Shown here piece by piece: positions 1 through 11,955 of a DNA stretch of 64,000 nucleotides. The notes beneath the pieces were generated by a model. The model was not told where the DNA came from. It saw nothing but the letters and a program-made list of their open reading frames with translations, and searched no databases. This stretch comes from Cricetomys ansorgei (lineage: Eukaryota > Chordata > Mammalia > Rodentia > Nesomyidae): contig JAMJFZ010000320.1 in NCBI GenBank assembly GCA_026225945.1, positions 15,728,001-15,792,000 of the forward strand. The letters run 5' to 3'. The position numbers were made by a program, and so were the translations under genes. The stretch's first letter is position 1; every line of letters begins with the position of its first letter.

Positions 1-414
1 ACAGAGCGAACAGAACACACGGCATGATGAGGATTCATTTGAAAATGTTCAAACACCCCTATGCTTTTATCTTCTCCAAGGGAGAACCTTTTGGCTCTCT
101 CTGAAGTCTTGGTGGACTTGGTAGAAAGAAAAAAGCAATCCGCCTGCACTGGCCTCTCTCTTCTCATGTCACATTACTGCACCCTTCTGCCCCCAGCCCG
201 TGTGGCCTTGCGTGGCCTAGGTCAAATGACGGACGGTCCTGACACGGCAAGAGCCCATCTTTCGGAATGAAATACAGTTGCACGTATCTCAGCCCTGAAG
301 AGCTCTGCTCCTCCCGACAACATGGGGATGGATCATTAAAGTAGGGCAACAAGTGTTCAGCCCCATGACACTTTCTGGAAAACACGAGCTGGTGAGAAAG
401 AATTCAGGAAATAC
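1..414 (-). other. Plxnc1: Plxnc1 intron 4, partial
   Basis: This is the sequence downstream of exon 4 in the sense of transcription, beginning with donor GTATTT. No frame resembling the next plexin-C1 segment (expected to continue the PSI domain) was found on the minus strand, so exon 5 is taken to lie beyond the window edge. Confidence 0.8.
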
Positions 415-515
415 CTTTGTAGCGGGAGGCACCAGCCGCAGTGGGGGTCTGCCGCCGTTAAGCACTCTGAGCAGGATTTACGTTTACTGCAGTTTGCAAC
501 ACGAATTCTCCTCAC
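415..515 (-). CDS. Plxnc1: Plexin-C1 coding exon 4 (start of PSI domain)
   Basis: This 101-bp exon is easy to miss because it has no start codon and no long open frame. It translates to 33 codons plus two bases, residues 447-479: VRRIRVANCSKRKSC followed by SECLTAADPHCGWCLPLQ. This is the beginning of the plexin-semaphorin-integrin (PSI) cysteine-knot domain; cysteines at 455, 461, 464, 472 and 475 match the pattern C-x5-C-x2-C-x7-C-x2-C, and NCS at 454 is a sequon. The acceptor is TTTCTAG at 516 and the donor AAAG|GTATTT at 414. It leaves in phase 2, so the next residue (Arg in the family) is split across intron 4. The following exon is not recognisable in 1-414 and should lie outside the window. 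Confidence 0.93.
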
Positions 516-1379
516 CTAGAAATAAAGAGGACATCAGCTCAGATGGATCACGAGCAACGCTGGGGGCGGGGTCATCTACAACACCTTATCCGATGAAGTG
601 TGAACCCCAGATGTCTTCACCGTGGCATCCACAGGCAGGTCTCACATTCTAGGATACGATGCAGTGTGTAAGAAGCATCTGGGGGCGCTTTTGTAAGTCC
701 AGAGGGTCAGCCCTACCCACTCCAGTGGCTCCTGAACCCACAAATTTAACCAAGGGCAGACTGAAAACATTTGGAGAAAAAAAAACATTGTGTCTTTACT
801 TGTGTAGTGCATTTCCATTCTCTCATTCCCTAAACAGTACAGAAGAACGATTTATATAGTATTAAATTATATCGTAGGCAGGCATTCTATCAGACATTAT
901 AACTAATCTAAACGTTATTTAATGTATATGGGAGGATATGTACAGGTTATACGAAAATTTTTGGGAAATCTAAGCAGCCACAGCTCTTGGATTCCTGAGG
1001 GCTTTGTTGGAACCAATCCCCAGAAGGTACCAAGAGACAATTGTATTCCCAGACTCCTCTGTGGCTGAGACTCCTGCCAAGTCTGGGGGTGGGGTCTTGG
1101 AGTCTGTATTAGTAAGAGCATTCTCAGGTGAGTCCCACCACAGTCCAGTTTCTGATCTGTGAATAATTATCTCTATAGGGATCACAGAGCCAGGTCACCT
1201 GGCTTTCCTACAGGGACAGTCAGCAGAGTCAGTGACACTACAGAAATGAGTATCTGGGAACAGTTCTGCCCCAGAACAATCAGCATGAGGTTGACAAGGG
1301 ATGCAGAAATGGAGTGGTATTATGGTACCTCCATCCACCCATTCCATTGGTGTTACAAATAACAGAAACAAAGGGACAG

Positions 1380-1465
1380 GGCTGAGAGTGTAGTCTCGTA
1401 GTCAAGCACCTGCCTAGCATGCTCAAGGTGCTGGGTTTGATTCCCACCACTGCAAAAATAGAGAG
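1380..1465 (+). repeat. ID-type SINE (tRNA-derived), diverged
   Basis: The sequence follows an ID element: a box-A-like start, GCACCTGCCTAGCATG, then CTGGGTTTGATTCCCACCAC (box-B-like), ending in an A-rich tail. Substitutions show it is an old copy, not a tRNA gene. Confidence 0.75.
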
Positions 1466-2506
1466 GGGGATTAAAATCATTCCCTGCCCCTGGAGTGTCT
1501 TTCCCATTCGTCAGTCAATGGTGCTGGGCCGATTCGGGCATGGAACGGAGGCAGCGGCAAGCACGGAGTGCCCAAGTGTTGCCTGGCACATTTTCTGAAG
1601 GCAAAACCGCACAGTGGGTAGTCAGAAAGCTTCTGGAACTCATTATCCTGGGAAACGGTACATGCTGGGGCTGGGACATTTAAGTAGAGAGACGGAGAGT
1701 TCTAGAAGGAGTTTGTGGGGAAAGCAGGGTACACCCTGAGGGGGCTCTCCTGTTCTAGGTTGACTTCAGGCAGGATCACTACACCGCTCTCATTTTACAG
1801 TCCTGCACTGCTGACAGACGAGCTGGCAGACCACAGGCCTGAGCCAGAATTAGCCAGAATGTAGATATTTATTTCCTTGTAGCTCACAAAAGATCTTTTT
1901 AATTCTGAGAGATTTTAAGTGCCACATAATCTCTCTAACCTTGTTTCTTCCTCTGCAAACATGGCACCAGTACAACCAACTTTTACGGGGCTATTGCCAA
2001 CGCAGTCAGAAGCCTACTAAATAATTTGTGTCATAAATATTAGCTATTGCTATTATGGGAGGAAAGGGTGCCATGGTCCAGTAAATGTGAACTCTTGGGC
2101 TGAAAGAGTAAGTTTCCTTAGCACAGGCTTGTGTGAGCCTTTGCATATGCGCAGCACCGTGAAAATGACAATGGCTTCAGTGGAATACAAGCCTCTAGAA
2201 TGTTCTTCGAGAATGATCATTTAATGCATTTAAGTACAAACATAACCCTGTGTAAAAGATAAGATCCTATAATTATTACATTAGACCAGCTCTCTCATTA
2301 ACACACTGTGGAACTATTTCTCTCCAGTACATATATATCTGCATATGGTCATGTTTAATGGACACACAGTGATACCATTTTTAGATTTTCCATGGCTTTT
2401 AAAATTAATAATATCTTTCTAGAGCCTAGGAAGAAAAATCTTTGCATTTGGCCTTTCTGGTGATCATATTTTCACAATCACAGTCAACTAATAAGGTTTT
2501 GTTTTA

Positions 2507-2618
2507 GTTTTTTCAGAGACAGGGTCTCACTATCTAGCCCAAGCTTTAATTTGTGATCCTCCTGCCTCTGCCTTCTAAGTACTAGGATTAAAAGGGTGTT
2601 CTACCATGATTGGCTAAG
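2507..2618 (-). repeat. B1 SINE, diverged
   Basis: The reverse-complement B1 signature is visible: CAGAGACAGGGTCTCACTAT, CTCCTGCCTCTGCCTTC and an altered terminal region. Confidence 0.8.
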
Positions 2619-3559
2619 TAATAGAATCTCTTGCAATAATGCTAAATTGAAGAATACAGAGACAATAAGTTTTGACACATCTTGAAAACTGTCCCTAAGG
2701 TCTCCGGGTGTCAAGTGAATAGGGACTGGAGTCTTCGTCTTCTAGGAAGCAGAGACCTGTGCACTGCTGATGCTTCCACAGTGATCTTTGGCCGACAGCA
2801 CTGGATTTTGGAGTTCTGTAAGTATCTTTGTGGGCAGTGATGGGAATTTATGAGCTATTTGCTATATTTCGAAAAGCAAACGTGGCAAAACATGCACAGC
2901 TTAAGCCAGACTTCTAGTATCTTTGCTTTGGGGGATTGGAGTTTTATCAGCGCTGCGTGGTAGCACAGTCAGTACTCTGGCTGGCAGTTCTGCGATGTCC
3001 TTGATAAATAAAGCCTGGGAATGGGAATGGGAATGGTTACTTAATAAACACAGTTTGATGAATAGACAGAGGTCTTTCAAATATGGGCTCTCAGGGAAGA
3101 GACATATTAAAGAGCGCTGGGGTGGCAAAGCAAGGGTGCACGGAAGACCGCGTAAGATGAAGAGGCCGGTGGGAGTCTAGATGTGAACATCTTAGTGTGC
3201 TTGCTGGATACAACTGACTTCTCAAAGCACAAAGAGCAATATGGCCTTTCTAAGAACATTCGGTACTGTCGCCTACCCTGTGACTCGAAAAGCACAAATA
3301 GGACAGTCATTGCCTTCCTCCTGAGAATGGATGGAAGAGAAAAGGTGAGAAACGGGGGGACGGGGAGGCCACCTGTGACACCCATTACACAATTATCTCA
3401 GCCTCCGTTACCTTCTTCATACCTCGTGTGTTCCAAGGGTCATGGGTAAAACTACCAGGCCAGGATAGTCTACCTTTCACAAGTTTGGAATTATGGTCTT
3501 TTTGCATGGGCTTTAGAATCAGGGAGAAGTTGAATTCTAGCCCTCTTAAAGGTACACAC

Positions 3560-3725
3560 AGACATACTATACATGTATATATACATTATACATGTATGTA
3601 CAGATAGAGATATGTCTGTACATATACACATTATAAATGCACATACACATTACATATGATATATATACATATAGGTATATACATACACATTATATATGCA
3701 TATATGTACACAAACATACATGTAC
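3560..3725. repeat. TA/CA-rich microsatellite
   Basis: Interleaved TATACAT, CATACACAT and TATG units, followed by a short GAGAGAGA run. It is low-complexity sequence in intron 3. Confidence 0.9.
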
Positions 3726-4085
3726 ACAGAGAGAGAGACCACACAAAGAACAATGACTTGCATTATATGAACTCAGCCAAAATTTGTTTATTTTTCTTAA
3801 AGATGAAGAAAATGTTGAAAAGGTATTTATTTCAGTAAGCAGAAACAAGGAAAGCGAAATCATCCAGATAAATTAAAAGAAGGGTGTGAGTGAAATAGAT
3901 TTCCTGGTTCATGAACGTGTATGAGGCTGTGGCCTGACATTAACCCAAGTTCCAAAGCCAGTCCCATGGGCATGCTCATAAATGCATCTAACTGTTCAGT
4001 GCCCGCACAATAAATGTGTAAATTCAGTTACTTTGCTGATTATGCACCCATTTGCAAGCACACCCCCCCTCTATGAAAAATCTGG

Positions 4086-4136
4086 CACTGGAAATATAGC
4101 CAATAATAAAATTGTCTAAATGGGTAATATTTCTTG
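4086..4136 (+). repeat. Direct duplication around exon 3, copy A
   Basis: A 51-bp segment starting CACTGGAAATATAGC and ending TTCTTG aligns without gaps to 4634-4684, with 44 of 51 bases identical. Weaker similarity extends a further 30 bp or so to the left (TGCAAGCA and on). Confidence 0.85.
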
Positions 4137-4326
4137 CTTAGTTACTGATGACAGTCAGTACTGATTCTAATTCCATGCCTGTGACCCACTGTGGGTCTTT
4201 TCAAAGCCTTCAGCAGTGTTTAAAACTGGTGATTCAAAGTAAAAGCTTTGTCACTAGATGGTGACATCAATGAAGTAATTCCTATTCATAAGTCAGGAGC
4301 AATAACTGACTAGCATCTTTACCTAC

Positions 4327-4461
4327 CTCTCTCCCAGCAGTTAGGTAGATGTAGATGTCCTTCATAGGATGCGGAACAAGCTTGGAGAACACAGGTGTTT
4401 CTTCTTTAATTTCATATATAACCTCTGGACAATTTGCAGTCAGGTTCTCACCAAGAACAAC
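4327..4461 (-). CDS. Plxnc1: Plexin-C1 coding exon 3 (end of SEMA domain)
   Basis: This 135-bp exon gives 45 codons, residues 402-446, reading VVLGENLTANCPEVIYEIKE and then a segment ending IYIYLTAGRE. It forms the last strand region of the SEMA propeller; N407-L-T is a sequon. The acceptor is a run of T followed by AAG at 4462. A donor GAG|GTAGGT at 4326 is chosen over GTAAAG four bases later, because exon 4 supplies the Val codon (GTG) of the family sequence REVRRIRV and the phase-0 join needs the earlier site. The exon is bracketed by a short direct duplication (4086-4136 and 4634-4684). Confidence 0.94.
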
Positions 4462-4633
4462 CTTAAAAAAAAAAAAAAGAAACAATTTCTGTTGGGGAAT
4501 ACTCAATGGTGGGCACAGGTTCTTCTGAACATTCTGAATAGCAGGATTGTAAGTCCTGTAGCTTAATCCTAAAGCCGCATCTTTTCCTACTCATGAGTCA
4601 CCTGCAAGCATGCCCTGACTCTGCAAAACAGGC

Positions 4634-4684
4634 CACTGGAAATATAGCTAACAATAAAGTTGCCAAAATAGGTAATAATTCTTG
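4634..4684 (+). repeat. Direct duplication around exon 3, copy B
   Basis: Second copy of the 51-bp segment, offset 548 bp from copy A, in intron 2. It ends exactly where the TA/TG-rich block starts. Exon 3 lies between the two copies. Confidence 0.85.
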
Positions 4685-4957
4685 ATATATATATATATAT
4701 ATATATGTGTATGTGTATGTGTGTGCATATATATACACACATATATACATATATATGTAGCATATATACACATATATGAAGCATATATACGTACACATAT
4801 ATGAAGCATATGCGTGTGTATATACACACATATGTATATATGCTTCATATAAATGTATATATGTATGTATACACACATATTTATGCTTCATATATACGCA
4901 CACATATATACATATATATGTATATACGTGTGTGTGTGTGTGTGTGTGTGTGTATAA
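4685..4957. repeat. Complex TA/TG microsatellite with nested palindromes
   Basis: The block starts with about ten TA units and ends with a TG run (about 4928-4955). Between them ATATGAAGCATAT and its reverse complement recur around a perfect 16-bp palindrome at 4814-4829 (GTGTGTATATACACAC), so 4799-4850 can fold into a long hairpin. Confidence 0.9.
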
Positions 4958-5711
4958 CTGGGTAAGAGAATATATTCCTTAATTGTCCTCTCAGGACTCC
5001 ATCGTCTACAAAGGTAACAATATCAAGTGGAGTGTATCTGTTTGGGCAGGAGACAAAATCACTAAAAAATCACAGACAGCCACACTTCAATTCTGGAGCA
5101 GTGTTCTTACATGTGGAAACTTGTCTCCATTATTTCTGACCAGATTTGGCTCTATCAGAAACCACAAGAAACAGCTTCCTCATTCTCACGCCAAGAGTGA
5201 CCTTGAAACCATAGCCAGCAACTGCTCAACATATATTTGCTCGGGTTGGTCTGTGACTCTCCACGGTTCTACCTAGTCATGCCTTTTAAAGCAACCCTGA
5301 CACGTTCACAGGGAGAGACAAGTATGTATGTGTTTACATATAAAACAGAAGCAGGTGTGAATCGGTATTCTGTGGTTTGGCAATTAGACACCTGAGTGTC
5401 ATTCATTTTTCAGTCAACAAACATTTACCGATCGCCTATATCCTTTTGGGGACTTAGAAAAATGGCAGTGAACGCAATGGGCTATGGGGCAGAGTGGGGA
5501 AGAAAACGGATCAGGGAAAGAAATCCTACCTTCGTATAACACATACTGCGTGGGGGAGGGTGGACGGTAGCCTCATCTATCAACTTGGGCTGATAATTAT
5601 AAGACACAGTTGGATGTGGTAAGATACGTTCAGGTGGAGAAGGGGAACGCAGGCTCGCGGTGGCCTTATAAGAAGAGTTCAGAAACCTTCAGGAGTCGTT
5701 TAAGTTCTGGA

Positions 5712-5938
5712 TGAAAGATGTTTTATTCGGTTTTGTGTATGGGTATTTTGTCTGCACGGATGTCTGTGTACCATACGCACGCCTTGTGTTCGCAGAGGCC
5801 AGAAGTAGGCATTGGGTCCATCAGGACTAGTGACAGACAGTTGTGAGCTGCCATGTGGGAACTGATGCTGGGAATGGAACCCAGGTCCTCTGGAAGAGCA
5901 GCCAGTGCTCTTTAGTGCTGAGCCATCTCTCCAGCCTG
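5712..5938 (-). repeat. B2 SINE
   Basis: Reversed B2: it ends with GAGCCATCTCTCCAGCC and includes GGAACCCAGGTCCTCTGGAA and GACAGTTGTGAGCTGCCATG; the tail side is TTTTATTCGG. It is well preserved, so it is fairly young. Confidence 0.93.
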
Positions 5939-6574
5939 AAACATGTTTGTTTTTTGTTTCATTTAAAGAGGCCCAGTCAGTGCAGAGTCCCTGAAGTAGG
6001 AGGTCAATGTGCTGTAAGCAGAGCAAGGTGGAGGAGGACAGACCGCGGAGTGAGGAGATAAAGGATGGGCACAGGTTCTTCTGCCTTTTATTCTGCAGGG
6101 AGAGGAGATGCCATTGAGGCCCTGGAACGGAGGAGTCACAAGGCAAAGAGGTAGGGCCCAAGTGTGCAGAAGGCCAGATGAGCTACTACTGTCCTCTTGA
6201 GACTTGAGATGGGAACCTGGGTTAGACCTGGTCTTACCTGTAAGTGGTTGTCCTACTTTGAACTAATACCTTACTTGCCTCCCGGACCACCATCTCCTTG
6301 TCTATAAGCTGGGACTAATAACGCCTTACTCTGTAGGTTCTGTTAAGAGCCAAATAAGAATCATATTTAACATGTAACCGACACCCAAAGCATGGTAACC
6401 TATGGCTAGACTGTAAGCTCCCTTTGGGTGGGGACCACGTTCTCATCATCTTCACATCTGTTCTTCCACCCAATCCAATACTTTAACAAGCGATGGCGTC
6501 AACATCTTTGTCAGTGACAGGAGATCCAGGTAGATCATCTAAATTCACATTTTATTAAAAGCTCTTCTCATTTT

Positions 6575-6712
6575 CCTGTGTGGGTATGTAGGTGTGGAGA
6601 TCAAGGGGCAGGAGATAGTTCCTTCCTTCTAGCATGTGGTTCCAGGAATTGAACTCATGCTGTCAATATTGGCAGCAGCATCCCTTACCCCCTGAGCCAC
6701 CTCATAGGCCCA
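6575..6712 (-). repeat. B3/B2-family SINE, diverged
   Basis: Reversed B3-like sequence with CTTCTAGCATGTGG, TTGAACTCATGCTGTC and a degraded CCTGAGCCACCTCATAGGCC end. Confidence 0.7.
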
Positions 6713-8450
6713 GTCTACCACTGTGGACATCAGGTGTATGATGTGTGTGTATTGAGAAACAATTGACACCTAAGATTCTTTTGGGATATAAGATGCCTAT
6801 CCTGGCACCCCCTCATGGTGCCTTGGCATTTGGGCACAGGGAGTAGCTTCCTGTACCCATCACCTCCTGGACCACTTCCGAGTCTGGCTTTGCCCTGTGA
6901 CTTCACATCATCATCTGCTTGATCAATCCCCAGTGGATTTGGTGCAACTAATCGCTAAGAGCACTCACCAAATTCAGCAGCAGCTCAGTAAAAGTCAATC
7001 TCACTAACCAAATATATTAAATATGGCTTTTAAAAAAATCCGTTTTAAAAATAGAAGCAGTTAGGTCTCGGAGAGGTGAGAAAGATCTGTGGCTTCATTT
7101 GAAAATGACTCTATCACTGTGCCTTGCAAGATGGCAGCCACTAACCACATAGAGCTGTTTAAACTCAATTGAAAGTTCAATTCCTCACTCACTCGAGCCA
7201 CATTTCAAGGACTCACTAATCACCCATAGCTAGCGCTGCCACACTGGAGAGGGCAGATGTGAAACACATCAGCACAGAAAGTTCTACTGAACAATGCTGC
7301 CCTGCAGAAAAGAGTTAAGTGGCTGGAACCAAGGCGGCGGGCAGGCACCGAGCCCAGAAGTAGTAGGCTTCCCAGGCTTTGCCTAACTCATAACTAACTC
7401 ATACGCTGCACAGACTTAGCTCAGAAATAAACAGACGTTGTAGTTCTGGAAAGGAGTGGTTTAGAAGGAGAAAGAAGCTAGTTAAAGAAGATGACTGACA
7501 GATTCTCAAGTAAGCCTCAAGAAAGGATGCTGCTTCGGTCCTGCTTCCGGAGGTCATCCCCATCAAATACATCCCTCCCTCAGAAAAGCTCCCTGAGCCA
7601 TATTCCTGACACTAACCTTAAACCTGAACCAGATTAAATCTTCCATGCTAACTTCCAGGTAGCTTAGGAAGCAGAAGCCAGAGAACAAGCAAAATGACCC
7701 AGGAAGCCAACAAGCGAACCCACAATGGGAGGCTCTAGGACCCAGAATCTGGCTTCTCCATAAGCCAGTGGTAGAGAGTGGAGTAAGTAGGAGCTGCACT
7801 CTAGGTAAGAGGCAACCAAACGTGCTCCAGACGCCAATTTGAACCAAGTAATTTTAAGTGTATTTTTAATCAATTGTGAAATTTCAGCTATATTCAGTAG
7901 ATAATCCCAAGGAATTACAGATAATTTTGTTAACTGTGATAATGACATTACAGTCACAGTTGGGAACATGAAAATAATTTCTCAGAGAGACATAATGAAA
8001 TATATTGGGGTAAATGTCATCGTGTCTGGAATTGGCTTTAAAATAAGGAGAGACATGAAATAATTTAGAAAGCACCATCACTCATCCCTGCCTGGAGGTC
8101 TGGGCAGCTCTTACAGGGTCTCGGGTCAACTGCTCTTGCAGCACAGCTGGCGTAGATGGGAGGGTGCAACACTGATCTGTTTATTCGACACCTTGAAGAC
8201 AGGCACCAGCATCCTCCAACATTCCCAATCAGAGCAGGGAAGCCTTTCTTTCTTAAAAGCAGCGTTACCAGGTAAGCTTTGCCAGGGTTTACCAACCATT
8301 TCCTTAACAAGCTCCTTGGCAAGTCCTGCTCACTATAGACGCTGGAGGCGAAAGGGCATGTGTCAGGGATGGTGGGATTAAAATCCATCTGGAAGACAAT
8401 CTAGCATTAGTCATGAAAATTATAAAACATGTCTTCTTGGACCTTGAAGC

Positions 8451-8452
<2 letters not shown>

Positions 8453-8492
<40 letters not shown>
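8453..8492. repeat. (GT)20 microsatellite
   Basis: Uninterrupted GT dinucleotide run in intron 2. Confidence 0.98.
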
Positions 8493-8494
<2 letters not shown>

Positions 8495-9032
8495 TAACAT
8501 AGGTTCATTGTAGCATTCTGTTGTAAGTAGGAGAAGCAAGAGAGGATGATGGAATGAAGACTCTGCCTAGCCACCCGGGTATTGAATTCCCTGAGATTTG
8601 ACATGGCTTGTAATTAATAAAGAGCATTGGAAAATTCAACATTGGACTCTTACTAAGCGATTGAACATTAATTTAAGACAACAGTATAAAAAAGGGAGTA
8701 CTCTTCAGCCATCAAAATAACTAGAAAGTACTTTTATTCATATCATATTTTAATGTGTTATAGTAAATATATATATTTATGGAAATACAACTGTTTCTGC
8801 ATACATCTGCATGTTTAATGTGTTCAATAAAGTGGGGGAAGGGAAAAGGATATCCCCCTTTTGCTTGTAGATATATATATAAGCTCTCATTAGAAAGCTG
8901 CCCATGAAACTTTTCATTGGTTGCAATGGGCTCCTGGAATGGGAACTTAGGTATGGGTGGCTTTCACTCTGTATTTCTTTTGTACTTTAGGGTTTTAAAC
9001 AATGTCCACATATTACCTTTAAAAATAAAGAC

Positions 9033-9200
9033 ATAAGGTCAGACATGCCATTAATTCAAGTACTAGGGAGGTGCAGACAGGCAGATCTCTTCTATGTTTG
9101 AGACTAGCCTAGTCTACATAGGGAGTTCCAGTCCAACCAGGGCTACACAGTGAGATCCTGTATCAAAAATGATAAGTAAGTAAGTAAATAAATAAATATC
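9033..9200 (+). repeat. B1 SINE with TAAG/TAAA tail
   Basis: A B1 body (AGTACTAGGGAGGTGCAGAC, TTGAGACTAGCCTAGTCTAC, GGGCTACACAGTGAGATCCTG) is followed by a tail of TAAG and TAAA units. Confidence 0.88.
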
Positions 9201-10009
9201 TAGACTTAAACTATAAAAATGTTTGAAGGTGAATGGGTGAATGCTTTTCTTTTGGCCAGATTATGCAACTACACACTGGATAGAAAAACAATGGAAAGTT
9301 TTAACTTAATTTTATCCCAAAGATCCCAAACATACTACACCAAGAGATTAGGGCATCTGCTTGTGTGGTCCTCAGTCTCCTCTCCCTCAGTTGGCACAGG
9401 TTTCTACTCATGTCTCCCAGCCCACCCAGACCAGAAGGACAGAGTGAGTACCTCTTGGACTTTCTATTGCAGACTGCATGATAGCATCACACAGAAAAGC
9501 CACAGAGACTAGAACAAGGGAAATATTTCTCCTTGGCCCAGTTTAGCTGTGTGGCTTTGGAGAAAGAATAGGATTAGGAGGAGCAGTGCAGGAAAGAACC
9601 ATGAGTCACGGCAACCCAAAATGGGTGGAATTTTGCATAAGAGAAACCACATCCAATTCACACAACACACTACTGGGGCATGATGCGGGTTTTTATTTAT
9701 CGCTTCTAGAATACGAGCTTAATATAGATCTAATCTGAAGTCACTCTGTGCCTCCTCGGTGTATAATCTCACATACTCATCGTCCAGCCTCACCTCCTCT
9801 GAGGAGTTCTCCCGATCGCCTGCCTCTCCACTATGCCCAGTCTTTCTTTCTCCATCCCTCTTGTGTTCTTCCCGGCACTTAATGACTCTGTGAACTGACT
9901 TTATCATTGGATAACTAGTTTACTTGCTTTCTGCCTTTGCTCCACCCACCCACACGTACATTCCTCGGGAAGGTAGGGCTTGTCTCTTTGACTCACCTTT
10001 AACTCATCT

Positions 10010-10130
10010 GTCTTGAGATAGGTGTCTCACTGCAACCCTGGTTGGAACTCACTATGTAGACCAGGCTGACCTCCAACTCACATAGCTCCTCCTGCCTCTG
10101 CCTCCCAAGTGCTAGGGCTTGTACTCAGCT
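10010..10130 (-). repeat. B1 SINE
   Basis: Reversed B1: ACTCACTATGTAGACCAGGC, CCTCCTGCCTCTGCCTCCC, AAGTGCTAGGG. It has internal changes. Confidence 0.88.
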
Positions 10131-11789
10131 CTTTTGGCTCACCTTTGTACCCAAGTAACCAGAACAAGACCTGGCACAGAGAAGGAGGCTACTTATTAAA
10201 AATACTTATTAAATGAAATGCTACCCCATTTGCATAATCAAATTCTATAAAGCTCTTCATATTCTTCCAGCCAAGGCCTGTGTAGAGAACAAATTTTCCC
10301 TGATGGAGAATTTCAGTTCATGTCAACATTCTGCTTCTGTTGACATCTTCCTGAAGCCTCGTGGTAGGCTACTGACTAGCCTTGCAATTTCTGTTGCATA
10401 TAAAAAACTCCCAGCCATGCTGCTAAAATTAAGCAAGTAGAGATTTCTACACCACAGGACAGCTCCAGGCCCCATGGTGAGGAAGATGAAGAAAGAAAGA
10501 AACTAGTCAGAACACTATTTCTTTGCTCCTTTACGGCTGCCACGAGATAGAAAAGCCACATTCACAAAGCTAAGATGGCCTAAGCCAAACTTCTTTTCCT
10601 ACTTCTCCTTCTCTGAAGCTGGACAATAGAAGGGTAAGGGAGCCCGTTGTCTTGTTTATTCTTCCAATACAATGGTTTTTGAGGAATGCTGAGGAGAAGA
10701 CTTAACCCTCCCCTATACATGCAAGGCAATATCTGATACTGTGTAGCAAGCCTTAGTATTTAAGAATAATAAAGGTAGAATGTGAAGAGGAAGGCAAGTC
10801 TCTGGCTTTCAGTCTCCTTGTACACGGCCTGAACTTGAGTTCTAGAGTTGTATATTACTTGAGAGTCACCGTTCCAAGTCAGGGAGTTCCCAGCCTCACA
10901 CACTACAATGGGTGAAATGGAGTGAACTTGAAATAAGCTTCATATGGCATTCTACACAGCCAACCACAGAGCCCATTTCCAGGCTTGACACTTCCTGTGG
11001 CTTCTGCTACTTGGTCCATTACCTTTGCTCAGCCCTCCCCACTAGCCTGAGCCTGTCCTAGGTTCTTTTTTCCTATTTTTACATTCTGTGGAAGTACAGC
11101 AAAATATTTCATTTTAAAACTCTCTCTTATGTTCACTTGACAACCTTATCAAGTGAGATTCTTCAGGAATTTCTGGTTGAATTCTGGAAGCATGTTCTGG
11201 AACTGACTTGATTTTATTCCATGGTTTAGAAAAATGAAAAGCCATTTGTACAAGTATTGACAGTACGGGTTGCCAGTTCTGATGAAGCATGTGGAAAATA
11301 CCCTTTTGCTGGTTATGGGGACAAAGCATGACACAGCTTCCTGTGCCCTGCGCCCCACCTCAGCACCAAGGAAGCTGGGAAACCCTAGCTTTCCTATCAA
11401 GGGGCCATTCAAACAATGTGAGCACAGAATTAAGTTTATCATTCCTCAAAAATTCCTCAAAAAAGCCCACTGGGGAAAAGCCAGGCTTTACTGGAAGTAC
11501 AGAGGTCATCTCAAGCCACTTGCAACCCCCAAAAGAGGAGCTGAACCCTCAGCTGCCAGAAACTGTCCCCAAATAGGAACAAAGTGAAAACCACAGAAAC
11601 CATGACACCTTCTCAGGAAACCTCAAACACTGGTGTCTTGGGATCAGCTCAGATGCACCAGTATCGGACAGAGAAGCCCCCAGTTCGTCCCAGGCACTCC
11701 GTCAAGCTCTACAGATTACATTTAAACTGTAAATGCACTTTTGTGGGAGGATAAAAGCTTGAGCTCTGGGGATAGATTGTTTCCATCCA

Positions 11790-11955
11790 AACCACCTTGA
11801 GCCACCTACCTAACTCTCTAAAGCCCCAGGATTTCTCATTGATAAAGTAGGGATGGCCATCCTATGGACTTTTAAGGATTAAATGAATTAACCCATGCAG
11901 ATGCTGGTTCTGATGGCAAGCGCACAGCAAGAGCTCAGGGATGCTGGCTATTATT
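11790..11955 (+). repeat. MIR SINE relic
   Basis: Ancient MIR signature: TTGAGCCACCTACCTAACTC, CATTGATAAAGTAGGGATGG, then AAGGATTAAATGAATTAA and a GCGCACAG region ending near GCTATTATTA. Confidence 0.65.

Larger units (their letters stand above)
516..4326 (-). other. Plxnc1: Plxnc1 intron 3 (3.8 kb)
   Basis: This intron lies between exon 3 (donor GTAGGT) and exon 4 (acceptor TTTCTAG). It contains an ID-like SINE (1.38 kb), a reversed B1 (2.5 kb), a TA/CA-rich microsatellite (3.56-3.72 kb) and one half of the direct duplication around exon 3 (4086-4136). The rest looks like unique intronic sequence. Confidence 0.9.

Noticed and set aside
1..414. Search for plexin-C1 exon 5
   Set aside because: No minus-strand frame resembles the expected continuation of the PSI domain.
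1380..1465. tRNA-like box A and box B sequence
   Set aside because: It is an ID SINE with an A-rich tail and mismatched stems, not a tRNA gene.
4587..4982. Tyr/Ile/Cys/Val-rich frames on both strands
   Set aside because: They are translations of the TA/TG microsatellite in intron 2.
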